The position numbers and the translations under genes were made by a program. Source: JAYFQE01 sp034927345 (GTDB lineage Bacteria > Bacillota > Clostridia > Saccharofermentanales > UBA5734). Taken from it: 64,000 bases of DNA. A model generated the notes under the pieces. The model had not been told where the DNA came from. It made no database searches and worked only from the letters and a program-made list of their open reading frames with translations. The stretch covers positions 4,025-68,024 of the forward strand of contig JAYFQE010000013.1 of assembly GCA_034927345.1 (NCBI GenBank), in the 5' to 3' direction. Shown here in pieces: positions 8,747 to 16,992 of this stretch. Numbering within the stretch: position 1 is the first letter of the stretch; each line of letters begins with the position of its first letter.

Positions 8747-10084
8747 ATGAAAACCGCAACAGTTGATTTTAGTAAACCCCTTGGTTTGATGAAGCCGGTT
8801 CATGGCGTCAATAACGGGCCGGTAACCCGTATGTTCAGCTTGAATATGTCGGAATATTTCCGCGAAGCCGGGATTCCCTATTCCAGGCTGCATGATACGG
8901 AATACCCCTATGGCAGCGGCCATTTTGTTGACATTCCCTGTATTTTTCCGGATTTTGATGCAGATCCGATGAATCCGCAATCCTATGATTTTACTCTGAC
9001 AGATGAATATATTAAGGCCATTATTGACAGCGGGACAAAGGTGTTTTACCGTCTTGGTGTCAGCATCGAACATGCATCGAAAAAGTATAACATTTTTCCA
9101 CCGAAAGATTATGATCAATGGGCGAAAATCTGCGCCGGCATCGTCAGGCATTATAACCAGGGCTGGGCCGATGGATTCCATTATCAGATCGAGTATTGGG
9201 AAATCTGGAATGAGCCGGAGAATCCGCCGATGTGGCAGGGGACGAAAGAAGAATATTTTCGCCTGTATGTAAAAACAGCCAACACCTTGAAAACGCTGTT
9301 CCCGGATATCAAAATCGGCGGTTATGCCGGCTGCGGTTTCTATTCATTAACAAGGAAAAACACTTCGGCGTTTTACCAGGGATTTATATCTTATTTTACA
9401 GATTTTCTGGAATACATTTCATCTGCGGAGAATCGGGCGCCCCTGGATTTCTTTTCATGGCACCTGTATACGACCAGCATCAGTGAAATGGCAGCCCATG
9501 CTCGATATGTGAAAAAAACTTTATTAAGCTATGGGTTTGACAAGACCGAGAGTATTCTTAATGAATGGAATTATGTAACCGGCAAACCAGGGATGTTCGA
9601 ACAAATGAAGCAGATGTCAGCGGCATCTTTTGTTGCCGGTTCATTGTGCACCATGCAAAAAGCCGCCGTCGATCTGGGCGCTTATTATGATGCACAACCC
9701 AGCATGCAGTATTGCGGCCTTTTCGACTATACGGGCCCGCAAAAGCCATTTTATTCGTTTAAAGCCTTTAACGAACTATATAAATTAAAACACGAGGTCT
9801 TTTCAGCTTGTGAAAAGCAGCATGTGATGATTTGTGCTGCCGGAACGAATCAAGAAGGCGCAATATTATTAGCTGCCTGCAACAGCAAACCGGAACGGTT
9901 GCTGGTCGAGATAACCGGGTTCGACAACCATGGCGTTGAGACAGAATACTACTTGCTTGACGAGGTGAATAATCTTGAATTAAAGCGAAGCGAGTTGTAT
10001 TATTCCGGTACATTGAGGGAAGTTGTCGAATTGGGTAAAGATACAGTTGTATTGATTAAATTGAAGATGCGGCTGGAGGAGTAA
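8747..10084 (+). CDS. GH39-like glycoside hydrolase, copy B2
   Basis: This 445-residue paralogue of B1 has 'EYWEIWNEPENP' (acid/base Glu156) and 'SILNEWNYVTG' (nucleophile Glu273), so both catalytic residues are intact. 'FFSWHLY' and 'FYSFKAFNELYKL' are conserved between the two copies. A good ATG follows a GGAGC site. The gene ends 2 bp before ceramidase-like copy A3, which indicates translational coupling. B1 and B2 differ at many positions, including the loops after 'NEP', so they may act on different linkages of the same substrate. No export signal is visible. Confidence 0.82.
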   Translation: MKTATVDFSKPLGLMKPVHGVNNGPVTRMFSLNMSEYFREAGIPYSRLHDTEYPYGSGHFVDIPCIFPDFDADPMNPQSYDFTLTDEYIKAIIDSGTKVFYRLGVSIEHASKKYNIFPPKDYDQWAKICAGIVRHYNQGWADGFHYQIEYWEIWNEPENPPMWQGTKEEYFRLYVKTANTLKTLFPDIKIGGYAGCGFYSLTRKNTSAFYQGFISYFTDFLEYISSAENRAPLDFFSWHLYTTSISEMAAHARYVKKTLLSYGFDKTESILNEWNYVTGKPGMFEQMKQMSAASFVAGSLCTMQKAAVDLGAYYDAQPSMQYCGLFDYTGPQKPFYSFKAFNELYKLKHEVFSACEKQHVMICAAGTNQEGAILLAACNSKPERLLVEITGFDNHGVETEYYLLDEVNNLELKRSELYYSGTLREVVELGKDTVVLIKLKMRLEE

Positions 10085-10086
10085 AT

Positions 10087-11562
10087 ATGCAGGGGAATAA
10101 TCAAGGAATAAAAATCGGTTGGGCGCAAATCGACATAACGCCCGACCGGCCTGTTTTTAATGCCGGTCAGTTGTACATCCGGGTTTCGCAATATGTGCAT
10201 GATCCGATTACGGCAACTGCTTTAGTTCTGGACAACGGGGCAGACCAGGCGACATTAATTTCGGCAGATATGGTCGGCGTATCACCCAATGTGCTGGCAC
10301 AGATGCGAAGCAATCTGAGCGCTGTCGAAGGTCTGGATGTTCAGAAAATATCCTTTAGCGTGACGCATACGCATAATTCCAGCAGTTTCGATATAGATGC
10401 TTTTTCAGCGGCTAATTCCCGTATTATCGGCGATGATATTTTACCGTTGCAGGATATTCCGGATGACATTTTTACCGGAGCCGAAGCAACGGCGTTTCTG
10501 GTTGATAAACTAAGCGAATTGGTACGCAGTGCTTGGGAAAACAGACAGCCGGGCGGGATCAGTTATGCTCAGGATTATGCCGCCGTTGCTTTTAACCGCC
10601 GTCCGGTTTTTGAGGAAGACGGCCAAAAAAAGACCGTGATGTATGGCGTCTGCGATCAGAAAAGTTTTAAGCGGTTTGAAGGGGCTTCGGACCATTCGGC
10701 TGATATGCTTTACACTTGGGATAGGACCGGCCGCTTAACCGGTATCGCTGTCAATATTCCTTGCCCTTCTCAGGTTTTTGAGTTGCATTGCATGATTACC
10801 GCCGATTACTGGGCGCCGACCCGCCGCCAAATTCGTGAACATTTGGGCAATGTGTACATTCTGCCGGTCTGCGGCGCCGCCGGAGATCAAAATCCGCTTG
10901 ATCTGGTCCGAATTAGCAAAGACAACAAAAAAACGCTATTAACATGGGGCGGACAAACCCGGGAAGTATTCCGGAATCTGGATATGGGTCTGGAATGCGA
11001 ACGTATTGGTGAACGCATTACTGAAGCAGTTTTACGCGGTTATCGCACAGCCGGCAATTATATTGAAATGAATCCGGTTTTCCGCCACCGGGTCATATCG
11101 ATGACCTTACCTTTACGGATGGTTACGGAGGCCGATTATCAAGAAGCGCTGGACCGCATCGCGGAAGAGAAAGCGAAGTTCTCGTCTGAGCATCGGATGA
11201 CCATGAATGAAGTGGTTGCTCTTTTTGAGCCGGAAGGTGTAATTCTTCGTTGGGAAAGACAACAACAAAGCCAGACTTTCGTATTTCCGGTACACATTCT
11301 GCGTCTTGGCCATTTAGCCATAGCGACCAATCCTTTTGAATTATTTTGCGAATATGGCATGCGCATGAAAGCCCGCAGCCGATCCAGACAAACAATGATT
11401 ATTCAGCTCGCGAATGAGAACGGCGGATATTTGCCAACGGAAGATGCTTTGGCCGGCGGTTCCTACAGCAGTAAACCGGCTTCGACAAAATGTGATCCGG
11501 CCGGCGGCGATCTTTTAGTTGAAAATACGTTGAATGTGTTGAATAGCCTATGGTCTGAGTAG
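10087..11562 (+). CDS. Neutral-ceramidase-like protein, copy A3, with altered active-site motifs
   Basis: This 491-residue paralogue of A1/A2 has the same overall pattern ('GWAQIDITPD', 'VNIPCPSQ', 'ATNPFELF', 'GGYLPTEDA'). Two motifs differ. The His-x-His region reads 'THTHNSSSF' instead of 'THTHTGPS', and the GDxSP motif reads 'GDQNPLD', so Asn269 replaces the Ser considered catalytic in neutral ceramidases. The protein may be inactive as a ceramidase-type amidase, have another chemistry, or act as a partner subunit. The ATG follows a GGAGG site in the end of the previous gene. It is the last member of the alternating A-B-A-B-A run. Confidence 0.8.
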   Translation: MQGNNQGIKIGWAQIDITPDRPVFNAGQLYIRVSQYVHDPITATALVLDNGADQATLISADMVGVSPNVLAQMRSNLSAVEGLDVQKISFSVTHTHNSSSFDIDAFSAANSRIIGDDILPLQDIPDDIFTGAEATAFLVDKLSELVRSAWENRQPGGISYAQDYAAVAFNRRPVFEEDGQKKTVMYGVCDQKSFKRFEGASDHSADMLYTWDRTGRLTGIAVNIPCPSQVFELHCMITADYWAPTRRQIREHLGNVYILPVCGAAGDQNPLDLVRISKDNKKTLLTWGGQTREVFRNLDMGLECERIGERITEAVLRGYRTAGNYIEMNPVFRHRVISMTLPLRMVTEADYQEALDRIAEEKAKFSSEHRMTMNEVVALFEPEGVILRWERQQQSQTFVFPVHILRLGHLAIATNPFELFCEYGMRMKARSRSRQTMIIQLANENGGYLPTEDALAGGSYSSKPASTKCDPAGGDLLVENTLNVLNSLWSE

Positions 11563-11632
11563 TTTATGCAGCATATAACGATTTCTAAGGAAAATTATTT
11601 TTTAGTCCCGGCAGAATGGACGCCGTGAAGTG

Positions 11633-13045
11633 ATGCAAATATCAGAAATAAAACGTCTGAGCCGTGTAGTCGGTAAAATTACACTGCCTGTTTTAGTTGA
11701 ACAATTTTTTGTCGTGATCATGGGTGTAATCAACACGATGCTGGCGTCTAATTTAGGTAAGACGGCAATCTCATCAATTGGCATGATTGATTCCATCAGC
11801 AATATCATCGTTTCGCTTTTTGCGGCGCTCGCTCTTGGCGGTACGGTTACGGTTGCTCAGTATACCGGACATCAAGATCGGGATTCAGCCAATCAGACAG
11901 CAGCCCAGGCTGTGCTTTCCAGCTTGGTGATATCCGGCGTGGTAACGATAACGCTGGCGTTGCTGAAAAAGCCCTTGCTGATTGCTTTATATGGAGAAGT
12001 TGAACCGATTGTATGGCAAAATGCTATGGATTATCTGTCCATTGCCTTATGGTCTTATATTCCAATCAGTATAGTCAGTGTTTGTTTCGGTATCCTGCGC
12101 GGTGCCGGGGATACCAGAACGCCGATGACCATATCTATATGGATGAATGTTTTAAATGTTATATTCAGTTATATTTTAATTTATGGAGTAAGGATAAATT
12201 TCGACGGCCTGGTTTTCCAACTGCCGGGGTACGGCGTTCGCGGCGCAGCCGCCGGTCTGGCTTTGGCGCGTGTTATCGGTATGATTCTTGTTCTGATCCC
12301 ATTGATTCGCGGATCAAAGAAAATCGTACTAAATAATCTGCATGCGTTCAAGTTACGCTGGGATTTACTACGTTGTATCTTTATACTAGGTATACCGGCA
12401 AGCGCCGAACAGCTAATGTTCCAGGGCGGCAGACTGGTTACTCAAACATTCATCGCACGTCTGGGAACAGACGCCATGGCGGCCAATACAATTACCACTT
12501 CAATAAACAACATCAGCCTGATTCCCGGGCAAGCCATCGCCATAGCGGCAACAGCAATCATCGGACGTCAGATTGGCGCACACAAGAACAAGGAAGCCAA
12601 ACAGCAGCTGACATTTCTGGTTGTCTTTTCATCAATCGCTATGGGATTGGCCAGCCTATTTATTTTTATCACCAAAAACGGTTTTATACAACTTTATACG
12701 CAAGATCCGCAAATCATGAGGCTAGCCTCCTTGATTTTATCCGCATCTTTGTTAGTCCAACCTCTTGTGTATTCAACATCTTTTGTTATACCGGCCGGAT
12801 TGCGCGGCGCTGGGGATATACGGTATACAATGATCGTATCGATTATCAGTATGTGGGTTTTACGGATTTTCCTGGGGTACATTTTTTCAGTGATCCTGCC
12901 TTGGGGCGTGCTGGGGGTCTGGATTGGCATGTTTATTGACTGGTTTGGCCGTTCAATATTATTCATTCGCCGCATGTCACATCAAGAATGGATGCATCGT
13001 GCCGTTTTTCAAAGTCGACAGCTAAATCAGGATCCTGAGATATAA
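11633..13045 (+). CDS. MATE family efflux transporter
   Basis: The protein has about 470 residues, about 12 hydrophobic segments and the two-fold repeat expected of MATE (NorM/DinF-like) proteins. 'LPVLVEQFFVVIMGVINTMLASNLG' opens the first half, 'FGILRGAGDTRTPM' is a typical MATE motif, and 'PAGLRGAGDIRYTM' is its second-half counterpart. It probably exports a small organic molecule in exchange for Na+ or H+. Position directly after the glycosidase and ceramidase-like genes suggests export of an aglycone or toxic product of their reactions; this is inference from context. ATG 11633 is used; a GTG at 11630 is in frame. The ribosome binding site is weak. Confidence 0.85.
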   Translation: MQISEIKRLSRVVGKITLPVLVEQFFVVIMGVINTMLASNLGKTAISSIGMIDSISNIIVSLFAALALGGTVTVAQYTGHQDRDSANQTAAQAVLSSLVISGVVTITLALLKKPLLIALYGEVEPIVWQNAMDYLSIALWSYIPISIVSVCFGILRGAGDTRTPMTISIWMNVLNVIFSYILIYGVRINFDGLVFQLPGYGVRGAAAGLALARVIGMILVLIPLIRGSKKIVLNNLHAFKLRWDLLRCIFILGIPASAEQLMFQGGRLVTQTFIARLGTDAMAANTITTSINNISLIPGQAIAIAATAIIGRQIGAHKNKEAKQQLTFLVVFSSIAMGLASLFIFITKNGFIQLYTQDPQIMRLASLILSASLLVQPLVYSTSFVIPAGLRGAGDIRYTMIVSIISMWVLRIFLGYIFSVILPWGVLGVWIGMFIDWFGRSILFIRRMSHQEWMHRAVFQSRQLNQDPEI

Positions 13046-13078
13046 TTAGTGTATAAAATATCGTTATTGGAGGGTAAA

Positions 13079-14812
13079 ATGGGACCAGATATCATATACA
13101 TCAATAGAAATAATGAAGTTCCAGAAATTGCCGTTGATATTCTCAAACGAAAATTATCTGAAAAGTGTATGGTATCATTTTCTGTTGATGCAAGTCTGGT
13201 TATAGATATAAATATTGATCATAAAATAGCGCATGATGCTTATAGAATATCATGCGGGAGCCATTTTGAAATTACTGGCGGCAGTATTCGTGGTTTATTA
13301 TTTGCTGTAGGAGCATTTATCCGGGGCTGTAAACCGGGATATGGATTTGAATATAATGGGTGGAATGGTGAAGTATCTCCAGATATGCCCTATAGAGTGG
13401 TATATCTGCCGATGCACTTCTTTAATTATTATCACAGCGCTCCCATAAATGAGCTTTTTATGTATCTCGAAGATGTTGCGTTAATGGGGTATAATTATAT
13501 TCTGATGTGGTATGATATGCATCATTTTACGTCAATTGATGAACCTCATTCAATAGAAATGATCAACCGCATGAAATTGATCTATAAAAAAACTGAATCA
13601 CTGGGCATGGGCAATATGTTATTAGGTCTCAGCAATGAAGCTTTTGCCGATAGTCCGAAAAATTTACGTGCCCGATCTTCAGGGGGACATGATGGATATA
13701 CAAGTAATCTGGCCGGCCATTATCATGTCGAGTTATGTCCTAATAAAGATGGCGCCATGAAATTGATGCTGGAATGGCGATCACAAGTGCTCAATACGTT
13801 TAAAGACTGTAATATAGAGATGTTTGCTATAGGCCCATATGATCAGGGCGGCTGTACATGCAGCAAATGTAAACCCTGGGGTGTCAATGGAAACATGATC
13901 ATGGCGAAAGAAATATCCAAGCTTGTAAAAGATGTTTTTCCTGATGCTAAAATCCTTTTTTCCACATGGCGATTTGATGCTTTTACCAGCGGCGAATGGG
14001 AGGAGCTTGGCAAGCTGCTGGCGTCGAAGCAAGATTATGCGGATTTGTTGTTTTCTGAAATTCAAGAACCGGGCGTTTACAATTATTTTACCAAACACGG
14101 TGTGCCGGGCGGTTTGCCAGTTATTGGTTTCCCGGAAATAAGTATGATAGGCGCGGTGCCATGGGGAGGATTTGGGACAAATCCTCATCCGTCGGTTATC
14201 CAGGACAATTGGAATAAAGCGCGAAATTATGTTAGCGGCGGCGCGCCTTATTCTGAAGGGATATATGAAGATATTAATAAATATATTTGTTCGCAAATGT
14301 ACTGGAAATCAAAACAGAATTGTTGGGATAGCGTAAAAGAATATATTCAATCTGAATTCTCTGCAGATCCTGTTATTGTCGGGGAAATCATGGAATTAGT
14401 CCATATTTTTGAAGAAACACTTTACAGGCATAGAGTGGATGAGCGGGGAAACGTTCATGATTACCCGGACGATAATATACCAAGATATGGCATACAGCGA
14501 TTTATGATATCTAATCCAAGCCGCATTAATGAAGCTTACACTTTAGCGCAGCATATTGATAGCCGGCTTCCGGATCTTATTAGGAAGTCATGGCGATGGC
14601 GTTTATTCTATTTGCGTGCTTGTATTGATGATGAGCTGCGAAAAAATGATTTTATTTGCAATAGCGCGACAGACATTTACATGAGTGAGCTTATAACGTT
14701 GTATTATGCACAGAAGGCAGATTACGCTTGCAGTCCGCCGACCCGTGAAGTTATCGAAACAAAAAGCACCGGGACGACTTTTATAACATTTGACGAAGAA
14801 GAACAGTTATAA
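13079..14812 (+). CDS. Glycosidase-like protein with GH20/GH67-type N-terminal domain
   Basis: The protein has ~577 residues. The N-terminal part ('DAYRISCGSHFEITGGSIRGLLFAVGAFIR') matches the small alpha/beta domain that precedes the barrel in beta-hexosaminidases and alpha-glucuronidases. The central part is barrel-like, with 'GPYDQGGCTCSKCKPWG', a Cys-rich segment known from uncharacterised members of this group. No catalytic pair can be assigned with confidence. GGAGG (13069-13073) places the start at ATG 13079; an upstream GTG at 13049 is less likely. No signal peptide is visible. Codon use is AT-richer than in the glycosidases upstream. A role in glycan breakdown is inferred from fold and context. 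Confidence 0.6.
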   Translation: MGPDIIYINRNNEVPEIAVDILKRKLSEKCMVSFSVDASLVIDINIDHKIAHDAYRISCGSHFEITGGSIRGLLFAVGAFIRGCKPGYGFEYNGWNGEVSPDMPYRVVYLPMHFFNYYHSAPINELFMYLEDVALMGYNYILMWYDMHHFTSIDEPHSIEMINRMKLIYKKTESLGMGNMLLGLSNEAFADSPKNLRARSSGGHDGYTSNLAGHYHVELCPNKDGAMKLMLEWRSQVLNTFKDCNIEMFAIGPYDQGGCTCSKCKPWGVNGNMIMAKEISKLVKDVFPDAKILFSTWRFDAFTSGEWEELGKLLASKQDYADLLFSEIQEPGVYNYFTKHGVPGGLPVIGFPEISMIGAVPWGGFGTNPHPSVIQDNWNKARNYVSGGAPYSEGIYEDINKYICSQMYWKSKQNCWDSVKEYIQSEFSADPVIVGEIMELVHIFEETLYRHRVDERGNVHDYPDDNIPRYGIQRFMISNPSRINEAYTLAQHIDSRLPDLIRKSWRWRLFYLRACIDDELRKNDFICNSATDIYMSELITLYYAQKADYACSPPTREVIETKSTGTTFITFDEEEQL

Positions 14813-14874
14813 TTGTTGTATAACTGAAAGACTATCCTAAAGTAAAGAAATTATATTAGGATATGGAGCATGAG

Positions 14875-15963
14875 ATGATTACACATTTTGCTAATAGTCG
14901 TTGGAGTCATGTAAAAGAAAATTACGAAAACTGGTGGACAAATCAGCTTGAACGCCCGATCTTTAATATACAAATCCATGGCGCTGATCCGGGTTTACCC
15001 AAACCGGAGGAACCTATCTATGCTAACTTGAGCTCTTATGATTTGTCAGTTCCAATGGCTACTATCATTAAGCATTGTGAATATTCATTATGCAGTCGTT
15101 ACTATCTGGGCGATAGCTACCCAACTTATCTGCCTGATTTTGGCGCGGGTGTTAATGCAGCATTTGTTGGCGCCAAACATCTTGTTCGCCCGGAAACGGT
15201 TTGGTTCGAAGCTGAAAAACCTTTGTTACCTGAACAGCTTTCTTTCAGGCATCATCCGGAAAACATAGTTTACCAGCGAATTGTTGATTTTTATAACCAA
15301 GCAAATACATATTTTAAAGGATCAGTTGTTCTGGGGATGACCCATTTGAATAATGGCATTGATATACCGGCGCGTTTTTTTAACGGCGTAGATTTTTGTC
15401 TGGCCTTATATGACAGCCCTGAAGAAATTGAACGGCTGGTATGGGAGAACCATGAATTATTTCTGTTTTATATGCATAATTTATCATCCTTAATGAATAA
15501 TAATCCGGGTTATACCTGCTGGGGCGATATTCTGGCGAATGATCCCTGGATGGGGACACAGAGCGATTTTAGCGCTATGATAGGTCCGGAGCAATTTGAT
15601 CGGTTTATCCTGCCGGAACTGGCTGCTTGTTTGAAAGCATGCCCGAAATATAATTTTTATCATTTAGATGGCCGGGAAGAATTGATTCATTTGGATAAAA
15701 TTCTAGCCATTCCCGAACTCCAGGTTGTTCAATGGGTCGCCGGTGATGATGAATTGCCTGATCGTGAATGGATGCAGTTGTATAAGAAAATCCATGACGC
15801 AGGTAAAAAAATCTGGTATCTGGGACCGGAAGAAAATCTAGATTTGTTGGCAGATACATTGGGTTCACTAAAAGGTGTATATTGGCAAGCCGGAGGAAGC
15901 GGTAAAGATATTGATCATTTTTGCCGGACTATGGAAAAATTTGGTGTTCCTGGTAACCTGTAA
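14875..15963 (+). CDS. Uroporphyrinogen-decarboxylase-fold protein (MtaA/UroD-like)
   Basis: The protein has ~362 residues. Motifs around 'CWGDILANDPWMG', 'GPEQFDRFILPELAACLKACPKYNFYHLDG' and 'IPELQVVQWVAGDDE' match the UroD/MtaA/CmuA superfamily (PF01208). This superfamily includes heme-pathway decarboxylases and cobalamin- or thiol-dependent methyltransferases. No heme genes are nearby, so a true HemE is unlikely; UroD-fold proteins of unknown function are common in carbohydrate loci of anaerobes. ATG 14875 is favoured by GGAG 6 nt upstream; ATG 14863 is an alternative. A strong hairpin terminator follows and closes the locus. Confidence 0.7.
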   Translation: MITHFANSRWSHVKENYENWWTNQLERPIFNIQIHGADPGLPKPEEPIYANLSSYDLSVPMATIIKHCEYSLCSRYYLGDSYPTYLPDFGAGVNAAFVGAKHLVRPETVWFEAEKPLLPEQLSFRHHPENIVYQRIVDFYNQANTYFKGSVVLGMTHLNNGIDIPARFFNGVDFCLALYDSPEEIERLVWENHELFLFYMHNLSSLMNNNPGYTCWGDILANDPWMGTQSDFSAMIGPEQFDRFILPELAACLKACPKYNFYHLDGREELIHLDKILAIPELQVVQWVAGDDELPDREWMQLYKKIHDAGKKIWYLGPEENLDLLADTLGSLKGVYWQAGGSGKDIDHFCRTMEKFGVPGNL

Positions 15964-15978
15964 CGATAAACAATAATC

Positions 15979-16055
15979 GAAATACCGTTTATAGGCATAC
16001 TCAGATCATATGATCTGAGGTGTGAAACCTGAGACGGTATTTCTGTTATTTTATC
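15979..16055 (+). terminator. Nested-hairpin terminator with a 20-bp perfect palindrome
   Basis: The outer arms GAAATACCGT (15979-15988) and ACGGTATTTC (16034-16043) pair over 10 bp and are followed by a T-rich tract. Inside lies the perfect 20-bp palindrome CTCAGATCATATGATCTGAG (16000-16019). The structure ends the carbohydrate locus just before the DeoR promoter. The palindrome may also be a protein binding site. Confidence 0.7.
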
Positions 16056-16061
16056 CATCAT

Positions 16062-16090
16062 TTGACAGGGTTTCCGGCAGCCTTTATAAT
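16062..16090 (+). promoter_or_regulatory. Consensus sigma-A promoter of the DeoR-family gene
   Basis: TTGACA (16062-16067), a 17-nt spacer and TATAAT (16085-16090) match the housekeeping promoter consensus perfectly, 57 bp upstream of the DeoR start. Such a strong promoter in front of a regulator suggests that it is repressed, possibly by itself. Confidence 0.85.
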
Positions 16091-16146
16091 GAAAACAAAA
16101 GCATTCTGGCCGAATCGAAACCGTTAAGAAATATTGGAGAAAGAAT

Positions 16147-16992
16147 ATGGCAAATGAAGTGAAAACAAATTTGCAGGATAACAGCCAATCGGCTCATCAA
16201 CCGGAACAGTCTGGCGATGTACGTCTGGATAACAGCGTTGAAGCGCGCCGGACGCAGATTCAAGCTATTCTTTCCCGTGAAGGAAAGGTTCGCGTACTCG
16301 ATTTAAGCCGGTCCTTTAATATATCGGCGGTGACGATCCGCAATGATCTGGCGGAAATGGAGCGGGCCGGCCTGGTTGAGCGGGTTCATGGCGGCGCGGT
16401 CAGCACCAATAAGTCTTATTATAATATGAGTGATAAAGAACGCATGGTTACTCATGAGCGGGAGAAACGGGCCATCGCCGAATATGCTGCTCAGCTGGTC
16501 AACGAGGGAGATACGCTTTTTATTAATTCCGGCACGACATCTCTTTATCTGGCTTCGGAAATCAAGCGGATCAATAATATCCTGGTGATCACCAATTCAC
16601 CGCTGGTTGCCCAGGAACTGGGTTATTCGCCTTTTTGCGACGTCATCTTGCTGGGCGGTAATTACAGCGGCCGCTATCGCTTTACCTATGGCGATGATGC
16701 GGCTAACCAACTGGGTAAATATCGGGCCGACAAATTCTTTTTATCTTGCGACGGCTTGCATGAAGAAGCGGGGATTACCACATATCATCATCTGGAAGCC
16801 GACATTAACCGGCAGTTTATGCAAAATGCCCGGCTGACGATTGCCGTTGCCGATTTCAGCAAGATTGGCAAGGTCAGCCGCATCCATGTTAATCCGATCC
16901 AGTGTCTGGATACTCTGGTTACCAATCAATGCGCCAAACAGGATACCTTAGATGCTATTCGCGCTCTGGATGTTGACATTATCTGCGTTTAA
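16147..16992 (+). CDS. DeoR/GlpR family transcriptional regulator
   Basis: This 281-residue protein has an extra polar N-terminal tail of ~30 residues, then a DeoR winged helix ('RRTQIQAILSREGKVRVLDLSRSFNISAVTIRNDLAEMERAGLVERVHGGAV', about residues 35-85). A DeoR C-terminal sugar-phosphate sensor domain follows ('INSGTTSLYLASEI', 'VADFSKIGKVS'). DeoR-family proteins usually repress sugar catabolic genes until a phosphorylated sugar binds. GGAG ~9 nt upstream supports the start. The best candidate targets are the carbohydrate locus ending at 15963 and its own promoter. The stop overlaps the convergent UroD-fold gene by 4 bp. Confidence 0.88.
   Translation: MANEVKTNLQDNSQSAHQPEQSGDVRLDNSVEARRTQIQAILSREGKVRVLDLSRSFNISAVTIRNDLAEMERAGLVERVHGGAVSTNKSYYNMSDKERMVTHEREKRAIAEYAAQLVNEGDTLFINSGTTSLYLASEIKRINNILVITNSPLVAQELGYSPFCDVILLGGNYSGRYRFTYGDDAANQLGKYRADKFFLSCDGLHEEAGITTYHHLEADINRQFMQNARLTIAVADFSKIGKVSRIHVNPIQCLDTLVTNQCAKQDTLDAIRALDVDIICV

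Noticed and set aside
5773..10084. Naming the GH39-like genes as xylosidase or iduronidase
   Set aside because: The catalytic pair is clear, but substrate residues cannot be judged without alignment, so no specific name was given.
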